From Parerythrobacter jejuensis (GTDB lineage: Bacteria > Pseudomonadota > Alphaproteobacteria > Sphingomonadales > Sphingomonadaceae), in assembly GCF_039536765.1 (NCBI RefSeq), contig NZ_BAAAZF010000001.1:2232001-2296000 (forward strand): a DNA stretch of 64,000 nucleotides, written 5' to 3'. Every line of letters starts with the position of its first letter. Position 1 is the first letter of the stretch. Shown here one piece after another: positions 35,434 through 44,302 of the stretch. Under the pieces are notes generated by a model. That model was not told where the DNA came from. It saw only the letters and a list, made by a program, of their open reading frames with translations, and searched no databases. The translations under genes were made by a program, and so were the position numbers.

Positions 35434-36117
35434 ATGTTTGTCCTGCGTACTCTCCTGTTTTGTCTTATCTTCTATCCGGGCAGCACGCTCCTGGTGGTCT
35501 GGGCTGTCCTGGCATTCCCGCTCGGGATTGAAGTGCAGCGCGCAGCAGCGAACCGCTGGAGCCATTTCCACCGCTGGTGCGTCGAGAATCTGCTTGGAAT
35601 CGAGGTCGTCTTGGAGGGAGCACCCAGTACAGAGCCGACCCTCTATGCGATCAAGCACGAGAGCTATTTCGAAGCGATCGACATGCCGACCTTGTTCGAG
35701 ATGCCGGTCGTCTTCGCCAAGGAAGAGCTGTTTCGCATCCCCGGTTGGGGCCGCATCGCGCGTGTCTATGGCCTGGTGTCGGTGGCCCGCAAAGACGGGG
35801 CCAAGGCGCTTCTCAAGCTCATCCGCGAGGCGCGCAAGAGCGCTGCGGAAGGCAGGCCTTTGATCATTTTTCCCGAGGGCACACGCGTGCTGCACGGGCA
35901 GATTGGCAAGCTCCAGTCAGGGTTTGCCGGCATCTACAAGATGGTGGGCCTGCAAGTTGTTCCGGTGGCAGTGGATAGTGGACCGCTATATCGCAAATTC
36001 TGGAAGCGCCCGGGCCGGATTACTTACCGGTTCGGGGATCCGATCCCGCCCGGTCTGGAGCGTGAAGAGCTGGAACGGCAGGTCGCTGCCGCGATAAACG
36101 CACTCAATCCCGACTGA
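35434..36117 (+). CDS. plsC: 1-acyl-sn-glycerol-3-phosphate acyltransferase (PlsC family)
   Basis: The enzyme acylates lysophosphatidic acid at the inner membrane. An N-terminal membrane helix (~4-28) precedes the acyltransferase domain. Block I reads KHESYFEAID, so the usual H-x4-D is H-x4-E. Block II is near GRIARVYGLVSVARKDG, block III is IIFPEGTR, and block IV is VVPVAVDSG. I start at ATG 35434 rather than TTG 35431. It follows the ydcF-like gene by six bases and converges directly on tyrA. Confidence 0.88.
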   Translation: MFVLRTLLFCLIFYPGSTLLVVWAVLAFPLGIEVQRAAANRWSHFHRWCVENLLGIEVVLEGAPSTEPTLYAIKHESYFEAIDMPTLFEMPVVFAKEELFRIPGWGRIARVYGLVSVARKDGAKALLKLIREARKSAAEGRPLIIFPEGTRVLHGQIGKLQSGFAGIYKMVGLQVVPVAVDSGPLYRKFWKRPGRITYRFGDPIPPGLEREELERQVAAAINALNPD

Positions 36118-37020
36118 TCAGTGATCGCGCCCGAAATCGGGCTTGGCATCATCCTGTCCGGAATCGATGATTGACCGTCGAATGTCGCGAGTCCGGCTGA
36201 ACAGATCATGCAATGTGTCGCCATCGCCGGATCGGATCGCGCGCTGAAGGGCGGTGAGATCCTCGGTAAAGCGACCCAGCATTTCCAGAACCGCCTCCCG
36301 ATTGTTCAGGAAAACGTCGCGCCACATAACGGGATCGGAGGCGGCGATGCGGGTGAAATCGCGAAAACCGCCTGCGGAGTATTTGATCACCTCGCTCCGC
36401 GTGACCTCTTCCATATCGGAAGCAGTGCCGACGATTGTGTAAGCGATCAAATGCGGAATATGGCTGGTCACTGCCAGCACCAGATCGTGATGCTGGGCAT
36501 CCATGATTTCAACCTTGGCACCAAGCGCTTCCCAAAATTCGGTGAGATCGGTCACGGCTTGGGCGGGGGCGTTCACGGGGGGTGTCAGGATCGACCAGCG
36601 ACCATCGAACAGAGTCGCAAATCCCGCATCCGGTCCGCTTTGTTCGGTGCCCGCAACCGGATGGGCAGGGATAATGGGATTGTCGGGCAAAGCCATTGCC
36701 AGCGCATCCTGCACCGATTGCTTGGAGGAACCGACATCGCTGACTACAGCGTGCGGCGGCAAGGCGCTGGCGAATTCGGCTGCGGCGCTGGCCATGGCTC
36801 CCACCGGCACGCACAGGATGACCAGGTCACAGGCGGCAACGGCCTCGGCTGCAGTGTCGCATACAGTGTCGACCAGTCCGCGCTCCCGTGCGCGGTGCCG
36901 TGTCGCCGTGTCGCTGTCATATCCGGTCGTAGTTATGTCAGGCAGCTTCTCCCTGATCGCCAGGCCAACCGATCCGCCCAACAATCCAAGGCCTATGATG
37001 GCGACGCGCCCGAAGCTCAC
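36118..37020 (-). CDS. tyrA: Prephenate/arogenate dehydrogenase
   Basis: TyrA oxidatively decarboxylates prephenate or arogenate in tyrosine synthesis using NAD(P). The Rossmann motif is [16 protein letters not shown] at the N-terminus. The family blocks [27 protein letters not shown] and [14 protein letters not shown] follow, with the catalytic His in the TSHIPH region. The start is GTG 37020, overlapping the hisC stop. Length (300 aa) is normal for an alphaproteobacterial TyrA without chorismate mutase or ACT domain. It is co-transcribed with hisC, a common pairing, as HisC-type enzymes also transaminate aromatic precursors. Confidence 0.92.
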   Translation of the reverse strand: MSFGRVAIIGLGLLGGSVGLAIREKLPDITTTGYDSDTATRHRARERGLVDTVCDTAAEAVAACDLVILCVPVGAMASAAAEFASALPPHAVVSDVGSSKQSVQDALAMALPDNPIIPAHPVAGTEQSGPDAGFATLFDGRWSILTPPVNAPAQAVTDLTEFWEALGAKVEIMDAQHHDLVLAVTSHIPHLIAYTIVGTASDMEEVTRSEVIKYSAGGFRDFTRIAASDPVMWRDVFLNNREAVLEMLGRFTEDLTALQRAIRSGDGDTLHDLFSRTRDIRRSIIDSGQDDAKPDFGRDH

Positions 37021-38111
37021 GCGCCGGCTGCCTTGGCAATGATCTGGGCAATGTCGTCCATCTGTTCGGCTGTTCCGATTGTTATCCGCAAAGCATGGGG
37101 TAGGCCCTGGCCGGGAAGGTGGCGCACAGCATATCCGCCCGCAGCGATGGCGGCCAGCGCTTCTGCGGCGTCCAGCTCTCCTTCAAACAGAACGAGCGCA
37201 AAATTTGCCTTGCTGGGCACGGGACGAATGCCCCGGTTGCCCAGAGCCGCCATGGCATCACTGAAGCGCGCCAGCTGCGTTGTATTATGCTCGCGTGTGG
37301 CGCTGATAAAGGCTTGGTCGGACAGCGCAGCCAAACCAGCAGCTTGCCCGGAATTGGTCACATTGAAGGGGCCGCGGATGCGGTTGAGCGCATCAATCAA
37401 ATGCGGCGCGCCGGTGGCCCAGCCGATCCGCTCGCCTGCCAGACCGTAGGCTTTTGAAAAGGTCCGCGTGACAAGAACATTGCTGTGCGCGGCGGCCAGG
37501 AGGAACCCGCCATCATCCTCTTCAGGAGTGAGATATTCCGCATAGGCCTGGTCGATCACCAGCAGCACGTCAGCCGGCAAACCGGCATGGAGACGTTCGA
37601 CCTCCGTACGCGGAAGATACGTGCCGGTCGGGTTGTTCGGATTGGCGAGGAAGACAACCCGTGTTGTCTCGTTGACCGCATCCAGCAGCGCATCGACATC
37701 GGCAGTATATTGGTCGTCAGCCGCCTCCACCGGTCTTGCTCCGCAGCGCCGGGCAGCAATATCGTAGACCGAGAAACTGTATTTGCTGAACAGGACTTCG
37801 TCACCTGGCCCGGCAAAGGCTTGTGCTGCCAGATTCAGCAGTTCGTCCGAGCCGGTGCCGCACACGATCCGTTTGGCGTTCAGCCCATGGACCTCGGCCA
37901 GCTTGGCACGCAGGGCCGTAGCATCGGGATCGGGATAGGTGGCCGGATTGGCTGGCGCGTTCAGTGCGTCCAATGCTTGGGGCGAGCACCCGAGCGGGTT
38001 CTCGTTGGCCGACAATTTGACCAGCTGGCGGCCGTCAGCGCCGGTCGCCTTGCCGGGCACATAGGCATGAATTCCCTCGATCCAGGGCTTGATGGTGGGG
38101 CGGGTGTTCAT
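37017..38111 (-). CDS. hisC: Histidinol-phosphate aminotransferase
   Basis: A PLP-dependent class I/II aminotransferase that converts imidazole acetol phosphate to histidinol phosphate. The PLP lysine is in [12 protein letters not shown] (Lys220). Also present are [13 protein letters not shown] at the N-terminus, [14 protein letters not shown], and VIDQAYAEY. The 364-residue length is typical. Its coupling to tyrA suggests it may also act on aromatic amino-acid precursors, an inference from context. The ATG lies 69 bases from metX, so the short divergent gap holds both promoters. Confidence 0.92.
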   Translation of the reverse strand: MNTRPTIKPWIEGIHAYVPGKATGADGRQLVKLSANENPLGCSPQALDALNAPANPATYPDPDATALRAKLAEVHGLNAKRIVCGTGSDELLNLAAQAFAGPGDEVLFSKYSFSVYDIAARRCGARPVEAADDQYTADVDALLDAVNETTRVVFLANPNNPTGTYLPRTEVERLHAGLPADVLLVIDQAYAEYLTPEEDDGGFLLAAAHSNVLVTRTFSKAYGLAGERIGWATGAPHLIDALNRIRGPFNVTNSGQAAGLAALSDQAFISATREHNTTQLARFSDAMAALGNRGIRPVPSKANFALVLFEGELDAAEALAAIAAGGYAVRHLPGQGLPHALRITIGTAEQMDDIAQIIAKAAGA

Positions 38112-38180
38112 TGCACAGGGCCGATAGCCGCGAATGCGGGTGATTGACAGTGGGTAAGCTGTCCCCCAATCCGCCGGCCC

Positions 38181-39308
38181 ATGTCACCAGCATATGTCCA
38201 TCAGGCGCTGACGCTTCCCGGACCCCTGCCGCTCGATAACGGTCAGGCGCTCGAAGACGTACAAATTGCCTATGAGACGTATGGAAACCTGGCCGCCGAC
38301 AAAGGCAATGCAATCCTGATCTGCCATGCGCTGACGGGGGACCAATATGTCGCTAGCACGCACCCAGTAACGGCCAAACCTGGCTGGTGGGAACGCATGG
38401 TCGGCCCCGGCAAGCCGATCGATACCGACCGTTATCATGTCATTTGCGCCAATGTGATTGGCAGCTGCATCGGCTCCACCGGGCCGTCGAGCAATCATGC
38501 TGATGGTACACCCTATGGTATGCGCTTTCCCGTGATCACCATTCGCGACATGGTTCGGGCACAGGTTGCGCTGCTCGATGCGATGGGCATTGCCCGGTTG
38601 CATAGCGTGGTGGGCGGATCGATGGGCGGGATGCAGGCACTGAGCCTGGCTGCAAACTTCCCTGACCGGGTTGAACGTGTTCTGGCGATTGCAACAACCA
38701 GTCGTCACTCGGCCCAGAATATCGCCTTCCATGAATTGGGTCGGCAAGCGATTATGGCCGATCCGCATTGGCGTGGCGGTGACTATTACGGCGAACAGAA
38801 CGCGCCCGATTCCGGCCTCGCAGTCGCGCGGATGGCGGCGCATATCACCTATCTTTCCGAAGAAGGGCTGACCGAGAAATTCGGTCGCCGCCTGCAGGAT
38901 CGCCCGGACGGTCAGGTGGGGGAAAGGGCGTTCGGGTTCGATGCCGAATTCCAGGTCGAAAGCTATCTGCGCTATCAGGGCAGCGGGTTTACCCGCCGGT
39001 TCGATGCCAATTCCTATCTCTATATCACCCGGGCGATGGACTATTTCGACCTTGCCGAAGAGCATGGCGGCATGCTTGCTGACGCATTCGCCGGCCATGC
39101 CAGGGGAAAGGGCGCGCGCTTCTGCCTGGTCAGTTTCGATACCGATTGGCTCTATCCTACGGCGGACAGCCGGCATGTGGTGCATGCATTGAATGCGGTG
39201 GGCGCCCCGGTCAGCTTCGTCGAGCTGTCTGCGCCATACGGCCATGACAGTTTTCTGCTCGATGTTCCCGCGCTCGACCGGGTGGTGAAGGGTTTTCTCG
39301 ATGGCTGA
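38181..39308 (+). CDS. metX: Homoserine O-acetyltransferase (MetX family)
   Basis: MetX transfers an acyl group to homoserine, the first committed step of methionine synthesis. It is an alpha/beta hydrolase: [10 protein letters not shown], the GPSSNHADG block, the nucleophile elbow [10 protein letters not shown], and SFDTDWLYP plus [10 protein letters not shown] supplying Asp and His. The 375-residue length is normal. Some MetX-like enzymes use succinyl-CoA; motifs visible here do not decide between acyl donors. The last codons overlap metW, the standard metX-metW pairing of Alphaproteobacteria. Confidence 0.93.
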   Translation: MSPAYVHQALTLPGPLPLDNGQALEDVQIAYETYGNLAADKGNAILICHALTGDQYVASTHPVTAKPGWWERMVGPGKPIDTDRYHVICANVIGSCIGSTGPSSNHADGTPYGMRFPVITIRDMVRAQVALLDAMGIARLHSVVGGSMGGMQALSLAANFPDRVERVLAIATTSRHSAQNIAFHELGRQAIMADPHWRGGDYYGEQNAPDSGLAVARMAAHITYLSEEGLTEKFGRRLQDRPDGQVGERAFGFDAEFQVESYLRYQGSGFTRRFDANSYLYITRAMDYFDLAEEHGGMLADAFAGHARGKGARFCLVSFDTDWLYPTADSRHVVHALNAVGAPVSFVELSAPYGHDSFLLDVPALDRVVKGFLDG

Positions 39309-39912
39309 TCTGCGGCCTGATCTGCGGCCTGATCTTCTGGCCATTCTGGACCGGATCGAACCGGGCACCCGCGCGCTGGACGTTGGCTGCGGTGACGGGG
39401 TGCTGATGGCTGCCTTGCGCGACGCGAAGCAGGTCGATGCACGCGGGATCGAGATTGACGGAGCTTGCGTCGAACGCTGTGTTGCCCAAGGCCTTAGCGT
39501 TGTTCAGGGCGATGCCGATCACGATCTGACATTTTATCCAGACGGCGCGTTTGATTATGCGATCCTGAGCCAGACATTGCAGACGGCGGCGCGGCCCGAC
39601 CATATGCTGGCCGAATTGCTGCGGGTCGGCCGCCGGGCATTCGTCAGTTTTCCGAACTTTGCTTATTGGCGGATGCGGTGGGCGCTGGCGAGCAGAGGTC
39701 GCATGCCGGTCACCCGCCATTTGCCGGTCACCTGGTTCGAAACGCAAAACATCCACCATGTGACGGTGAAGGATTTCGAAGAGCTGGCGGGCAGCCTTGG
39801 CATCACAATCGAAAACCGCTGGTTCTTCACGCGGGAGCGGGAGATTGCAGGCGGTGGCGCCAATTGGCGTGCCGAATATGCCCTGTTCGAAGTGAGCGGC
39901 ACCACCGGCTGA
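39301..39912 (+). CDS. metW: MetW methyltransferase-like protein
   Basis: The gene starts eight bases inside metX. The SAM-binding motif is [16 protein letters not shown], followed by [22 protein letters not shown] and [17 protein letters not shown], typical of MetW. MetW is thought to support MetX in homoserine acylation. At 203 residues it is complete. The N-terminus contains a short duplication (LRPDLRPDL). Confidence 0.92.
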   Translation: MADLRPDLRPDLLAILDRIEPGTRALDVGCGDGVLMAALRDAKQVDARGIEIDGACVERCVAQGLSVVQGDADHDLTFYPDGAFDYAILSQTLQTAARPDHMLAELLRVGRRAFVSFPNFAYWRMRWALASRGRMPVTRHLPVTWFETQNIHHVTVKDFEELAGSLGITIENRWFFTREREIAGGGANWRAEYALFEVSGTTG

Positions 39913-40193
39913 GCGCGTTTGCGGCGATTTCGGAATACCGGTTTAAACGGTTCATCGCACGTTCCGCTCCGATGGCCACTACATCCCATAGCCGCCCGAG
40001 AATTGTTCATGTGCCAGCAAGGTCGGGCCGAACAATCGGGCATCACGAGGCGCCTTAGGACTGCAACCAGACGTGCCTCGTGTCGCAGGAATGTGGGGAT
40101 TCTGGCGACTGGATTTGCCATCATTCTGGGGGCGGCCTGGCACGGGCCGATGATCTGGCTAGTCTAGCTGGTGAAATTTGAAGGAGTCGCCAA

Positions 40194-41072
40194 ATGACGA
40201 TGAACTATAGCAAGCCGACCGCGTTTGCCGCCCTGGCCGCCCTGGCAATGGCAGCGCCGACAGGCCTTTCCGCACAGCAACAGCTGCCCCCGTCAGAGCC
40301 GATGCTGACCGTAACCGGCGCAGTACCCGCAGACCTGACCGGCCTGCCAGAAGGCCCCGAGATCGAAGGTTTCATCTCTGCCCGCAAGGACGAGAAAATG
40401 CAGGTCACCGGTGCTGACGGCACCGGCACGACTGTCATGATCAGCGATGCCACGGAGATCCGCGGTCGAGGCGGTTTTCTCGGCATTAGCCGCACGGCTC
40501 TCGCGCAGGATTCCCTGCTTAACGGGCTGCCCGTGACTGTGCAGACCGTGCAATGGGGCGACGGATTGGTCGCGAGCCGTATCAAGTTCCGCAAGAATGA
40601 CCTCAAAACCGCGTCGATGATCCGGACCGGGACCGCTCAGGGCTTTGCCGAGCAGACGGCAGCGACCGAGGCCCTGCGCGGCCGGGTTGGTGACATCGAC
40701 AAGTACAATATAAAGGGCACCACCAACGTCTATTTCGATACCGGCAAGTGGAACCTGTCGGGCCGCGACGAGAGCGAGTTGTGCCTTGCGGCGAGCCAGG
40801 CGGACGCGATGGAGAACGCCCTGCTGCTGGTCGTGGGATATACCGATTCCGTGGGCAGCCAGGATTACAACCAGGTGCTCAGCGAGCGCCGCGCTGGTCG
40901 CGTGGTCAACTACCTTCAGCAGGCCTGTGGCTGGAAGCCCTGGCGCATGCTGACGCCCACCGGCATGGCCGAGGCTGATCCGCTGGCGGATAATGCCACC
41001 GAAGAAGGCAAGGCGCAGAACCGCCGCGTCGCAGTGAATATCCTCGTCAGCAAGAGCGTTGACGGGCTGTAG
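40194..41072 (+). CDS. OmpA-family outer membrane / peptidoglycan-binding protein (292 aa)
   Basis: A clear signal peptide (~1-27, ending LSAQQQ) precedes an unusual central beta-rich domain (~45-150, including FISARKDEKMQVTGADGTG). The C-terminal OmpA-like domain (~170-290) follows: NVYFDTGKWNLS, VVGYTDSVGSQDYNQVLSERRA and AQNRRVAVNIL. The family binds peptidoglycan from the periplasm. AAGGAG lies seven bases before ATG 40194. The central domain has a MISDATEIRG segment resembling soluble OB-like domains in similar proteins. It follows metW by 281 bases in which I see no gene. Confidence 0.88.
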   Translation: MTMNYSKPTAFAALAALAMAAPTGLSAQQQLPPSEPMLTVTGAVPADLTGLPEGPEIEGFISARKDEKMQVTGADGTGTTVMISDATEIRGRGGFLGISRTALAQDSLLNGLPVTVQTVQWGDGLVASRIKFRKNDLKTASMIRTGTAQGFAEQTAATEALRGRVGDIDKYNIKGTTNVYFDTGKWNLSGRDESELCLAASQADAMENALLLVVGYTDSVGSQDYNQVLSERRAGRVVNYLQQACGWKPWRMLTPTGMAEADPLADNATEEGKAQNRRVAVNILVSKSVDGL

Positions 41073-41078
41073 GTTGCG

Positions 41079-41101
41079 CGGGGTGGGCAGTGCTCACCCC
41101 G
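41079..41101. terminator. Possible bidirectional hairpin terminator
   Basis: CGGGGTGGGC and GCTCACCCCG form a ten-base stem with one G-T pair and a three-base loop, between the convergent OmpA and fghA genes. No T tract follows on either strand, so it is a weak candidate. Confidence 0.45.
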
Positions 41102-41117
41102 TCTCCTCGGTGGCATA

Positions 41118-41963
41118 CTAGGCCGCGTTGATCCTGCTGGCGTGCCACGCCACATGTTCGGCCATGAATGTGGATATGAAGTAGTAGGAGTGGTCATACC
41201 CCTCCTGCATCCGGATGGCAGGCTCCATGCCAGCCTTCGCACAAGCTATAGAGAGCTGGCTGGTCTGCAATTGCTCTGCCAGGAAATTGTCGGCCGTGCC
41301 CTGGTCGACCAGCATGTGCGGATGGCGTGCGCCGTCCTCGATCAGCGCCACGGCATCATATTCGCGCCAGGCGGACCGATCGTCACCCAGATAGCGACCC
41401 AGCGCCTTTTCGCCCCAGGGCACCTGCGAAGGTGCCACGATCGGACTAAACGCGCTCACCGAACGGAAGCGGTCCGGATTGCGCAACGCGATCGTCAGGG
41501 CGCCATGGCCCCCCATCGAATGGCCGCAGATGGACTGGCGCGCCATATCGAGGGGAAAATGCTCTGCCACCAACGACGGCAGCTCATCCTCGATATAGCT
41601 GCGCATGCGGTAGTGCTTGGCCCAGGGCTGGCAGGTAGCATCGACGTAGAAGCCGGCGCCCTTGCCGAAATCATATTCATCCGCAGCATCGGGCACGTCA
41701 TCGCCGCGCGGTGATGTGTCGGGCGCGATGAAGGCGATGCCGTGCTGCGCACATGCGGCCCGGAATTCGCCCTTCTCGGTCACATTGGCATGGGTGCAGG
41801 TAAGGCCGGACAGGAACCACAGGACGGGCAGGCGGGCGCCGTCATGGTGCGGCGGGAGATAGACCGAAAAGGTCATGTCCGTACCGGTTGCGGCGGAGGC
41901 ATGGGAGTAAACCCCCTGCACTCCGCCGAACGCTTTGGTTTCGCTGAGTGTATCGAGCGCCAT
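41118..41963 (-). CDS. fghA: S-formylglutathione hydrolase
   Basis: It hydrolyses S-formylglutathione to formate and glutathione, the second step of glutathione-dependent formaldehyde oxidation. This is an esterase-D alpha/beta hydrolase: LSGLTCTHANVTEKGEFR, FIAPDTSPRG, the nucleophile SICGHSMGGHGALTIAL, and QEGYDHSYYFISTF with the catalytic His. Length (281) is typical. The ATG overlaps the stop of a VOC gene and the dehydrogenase frmA lies upstream in the same direction, so the pathway is encoded in one run. Confidence 0.95.
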   Translation of the reverse strand: MALDTLSETKAFGGVQGVYSHASAATGTDMTFSVYLPPHHDGARLPVLWFLSGLTCTHANVTEKGEFRAACAQHGIAFIAPDTSPRGDDVPDAADEYDFGKGAGFYVDATCQPWAKHYRMRSYIEDELPSLVAEHFPLDMARQSICGHSMGGHGALTIALRNPDRFRSVSAFSPIVAPSQVPWGEKALGRYLGDDRSAWREYDAVALIEDGARHPHMLVDQGTADNFLAEQLQTSQLSIACAKAGMEPAIRMQEGYDHSYYFISTFMAEHVAWHASRINAA

Positions 41964-42355
41964 CAGGCGCCTTGTTTGATACCGCAGATCTTGTGCCCAT
42001 CGAGATCACGGAAATAGCTCAGATGCATCGGACCCATGCTTCCTTCGCGGATGCCGGGAGCGTCTTCGATGCTGGTGCCACCATTGGCGATGGCCACATC
42101 GTGGAGTTCCTTGACCTGTTCGCCGCTGGCACAGCGGAAACCGATCGTCGAGCCATTGGCACTGGTTGCAGCGGAACCGTCGATCGGCTGGGTCAGCGCG
42201 AAGACGCTGCCATCATGAATGAAGAAATAGCGGACATTGCCGCTGGCATCTTCATTGCGCATGGGCTCCGGGCAGCCAAGGACGCCGAGGACGGCTGCAT
42301 AGAAATCCTTCGACTTTTCGATATCGTTGCAACCGATCATTACGTGATTGAGCAT
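41963..42355 (-). CDS. VOC (glyoxalase-like) protein, copy B
   Basis: A single glyoxalase/bleomycin-resistance-type domain: MLNHVMIGCNDIEKSKDFYAA, a TQPIDGSAA block, GSTIGFRCAS, and the C-terminal HLSYFRDLDGHKICGI. His at the start and Glu/His near the end could be metal ligands. It is a tandem paralogue of the next upstream gene (shared segments CNDIE/ANDIE, PIDG, IEDAPGIR/IEDPPGIR). It sits between frmA and fghA, so a role with glutathione adducts is possible; the substrate is unknown. Confidence 0.85.
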   Translation of the reverse strand: MLNHVMIGCNDIEKSKDFYAAVLGVLGCPEPMRNEDASGNVRYFFIHDGSVFALTQPIDGSAATSANGSTIGFRCASGEQVKELHDVAIANGGTSIEDAPGIREGSMGPMHLSYFRDLDGHKICGIKQGA

Positions 42356-42397
42356 GGTATTCTCTCCTTGTGAGCTCTGGAAATTATCGGACGCGGC

Positions 42398-42778
42398 TCA
42401 GCCCATTTGCTTGAGCGCACAAATCTTGTTGCCGGCAGGATCGCGTAGGTAGGCGAGATAGATGCTGCCCATCGGATTGGTGCGGATGCCCGGTGGGTCC
42501 TCGATGGCGGTGCCGCCATTGGCAACGCCCGCAGCGTGCCAGGCGTCGCCCTGCTCCGGGCTGTCGACAGCAAAGCCGATGGTGCCGCCATTGGCGCCGC
42601 ACGCGTCGTCGCCATCGATTGGCTTGCTGAGCATCAGCACATTACCATTATGGACGTACATCGCCCGGCCCTTGGGATCGATCGAACCTTCGCGGCCGCC
42701 CAGGGCAACGAACAGGGCATCGTAAAACTTCTTGGAGGCTTCGATATCGTTCGCCCCCAGCATTACATGGCTGAACAT
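42398..42778 (-). CDS. VOC (glyoxalase-like) protein, copy A
   Basis: The same fold and length as copy B: MFSHVMLGANDIEASKKFYDAL, MLSKPIDGDDAC, GGTIGFAVDSPEQ, IEDPPGIRTN and AYLRDPAGNKICAL. The two genes are 42 bases apart and clearly arose by tandem duplication, now well diverged. No catalytic function can be assigned. The gene lies downstream of the cupin and frmA genes in the formaldehyde cluster. Confidence 0.85.
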   Translation of the reverse strand: MFSHVMLGANDIEASKKFYDALFVALGGREGSIDPKGRAMYVHNGNVLMLSKPIDGDDACGANGGTIGFAVDSPEQGDAWHAAGVANGGTAIEDPPGIRTNPMGSIYLAYLRDPAGNKICALKQMG

Positions 42779-42791
42779 CAGGTAGTCTCTC

Positions 42792-43166
42792 CTATAGGTC
42801 GACGGCCTTGGTGGCGGTCGCGTGGTCGCCGGTATTGGCAGTATCTTTCGGGTCGATAATTACCATCTGGACTTCGCCATGCAGCGCGCGTGGACGGTGC
42901 TCGGTGCCGCGCGGGACGACGATCATCTGGCCCTGTTCCAGCACTTCGGTGTGGCTGCGAAACTCCATGGTCAGGGTGCCGGAGACGATCAGGAACAGCT
43001 CGTCGCTGTCCTGATGACTGTGCCACTGGAAATCACCCTCGGCCTTGGCCAGACGGATTTCGTTGTCGTTATATCGGGCGACGATGCGGGGCGCCCAGTG
43101 ATCCGAGAACTGGCCAAACTTGGCGTCCAGATCGACTTTCCGCGGGTATGTGTCCGCCGCTGCCAT
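42792..43166 (-). CDS. Cupin-domain protein (124 aa)
   Basis: A single small cupin barrel: EGDFQWHSHQDSDELFLIVSG (the first motif with His-x-His and Glu) and GQMIVVPRGTEHRPRA (second motif with His). The metal ligands are present. ATG 43166 overlaps the frmA stop (TGATG). A longer TTG start at 43169 is unnecessary. Cupins of this kind are often found beside formaldehyde or glutathione genes; the substrate is unknown. Confidence 0.85.
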   Translation of the reverse strand: MAAADTYPRKVDLDAKFGQFSDHWAPRIVARYNDNEIRLAKAEGDFQWHSHQDSDELFLIVSGTLTMEFRSHTEVLEQGQMIVVPRGTEHRPRALHGEVQMVIIDPKDTANTGDHATATKAVDL

Positions 43167-44272
43167 CAATAGACCACCACGGCGCGGATGCTTTCGCCAG
43201 CATGCATCAGATCAAACCCTTGGTTGATCTCCTCAAGGCTAAGCCGATGCGTAATCATCGGGTCGATTGCGATCTTGCCGTTCATATACCAGTCGACGAT
43301 CTTGGGCACATCGGTGCGCCCCTTGGCCCCGCCAAACGCGGTGCCGCGCCAGTTGCGGCCAGTGACCAATTGGAATGGGCGCGTAGCGATTTCCTTGCCC
43401 GCTTCGGCGACGCCGATGATGATGGATGTGCCCCATCCCTTGTGGCAGCATTCCAGTGCGTCGCGCATCACATCGGTGTTGCCTGTGCAATCGAAACTGT
43501 AATCCGCGCCGCCATCGAGCAGCTCGACGATATGCTCGACGACATTGGTGGTTTCCTTGGGATTGACGAAATCGGTCATCCCGAATTTCTCGCCCCATTC
43601 CTTTTTGGAATTGTTGATGTCGACCCCGACAATCCGGTCTGCGCCAGCCATTTTGGCACCCTGCAACACGTTGAGGCCAATCCCGCCGAGGCCGAACACC
43701 ACGACATTGTCGCCCGGCTGGACTTTGGCCGTATTGGTCACTGCACCCACACCGGTGGTCACGCCGCAACCTACATAACAAGTGGTGTCGAAAGGAGCAT
43801 CGTCACGGATTTTGGCGACCGCGATTTCGGGCAGCACGGTGAAGTTCGAAAAGGTCGAGCAGCCCATATAGTGGTAGATCGTCTCGCCTTTGTAAGAGAA
43901 GCGCGAAGTACCATCGGGCATCACACCCTGGCCCTGCGTGGCGCGGATCGCGCTGCACAGATTGGTCTTTCCACTGAGGCACATTTTGCATTGGCGACAT
44001 TCGGGTGTGTAGAGAGGGATCACGTGATCGCCAGGCACTACACTGGTGACGCCCGCACCTACTTCGCGCACCACGCCGCAGCCTTCATGGCCCAAGACGC
44101 TGGGGAAAATGCCCTCGCTATCGAGACCGTCAAGCGTATAGGCGTCGGTGTGGCAGATGCCTGTCGCCATGATTTCGACCAGCACTTCGCCGGCTTGCGG
44201 GCCTTCCAAGTCGAGTTCGACAATTTCGAGCGGTTTCTTGGCCTCAAAGGCAACTGCAGCCCTAGTTTTCAT
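43166..44272 (-). CDS. frmA: S-(hydroxymethyl)glutathione dehydrogenase (class III alcohol dehydrogenase)
   Basis: It oxidises S-(hydroxymethyl)glutathione, formed from formaldehyde, using NAD. The catalytic zinc motif [12 protein letters not shown] and GHEGCGVV, the structural zinc loop [15 protein letters not shown], and the nucleotide-binding [15 protein letters not shown] are all intact. Length (368) is typical of class III enzymes. It heads the run frmA-cupin-VOC-VOC-fghA on the minus strand and is preceded 30 bases upstream by an aldehyde dehydrogenase gene in the same direction. Confidence 0.96.
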   Translation of the reverse strand: MKTRAAVAFEAKKPLEIVELDLEGPQAGEVLVEIMATGICHTDAYTLDGLDSEGIFPSVLGHEGCGVVREVGAGVTSVVPGDHVIPLYTPECRQCKMCLSGKTNLCSAIRATQGQGVMPDGTSRFSYKGETIYHYMGCSTFSNFTVLPEIAVAKIRDDAPFDTTCYVGCGVTTGVGAVTNTAKVQPGDNVVVFGLGGIGLNVLQGAKMAGADRIVGVDINNSKKEWGEKFGMTDFVNPKETTNVVEHIVELLDGGADYSFDCTGNTDVMRDALECCHKGWGTSIIIGVAEAGKEIATRPFQLVTGRNWRGTAFGGAKGRTDVPKIVDWYMNGKIAIDPMITHRLSLEEINQGFDLMHAGESIRAVVVY

Positions 44273-44302
44273 GATGGCTCGTTCTCATGGTCGGGCTATT
44301 CC

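Noticed and set aside
38112-38180. Possible SAM-responsive riboswitch before metX (a GACAG/CTGTC hairpin is present)
   Set aside because: The gap is only 69 bases, shared with the hisC promoter, and I could not match the conserved core of SAM-II or other SAM riboswitches.
39919-40167. An 82-codon plus-strand frame between metW and the OmpA gene
   Set aside because: TTG start, no ribosome site, Arg-rich composition; only the last ~25 residues look hydrophobic, probably by chance.
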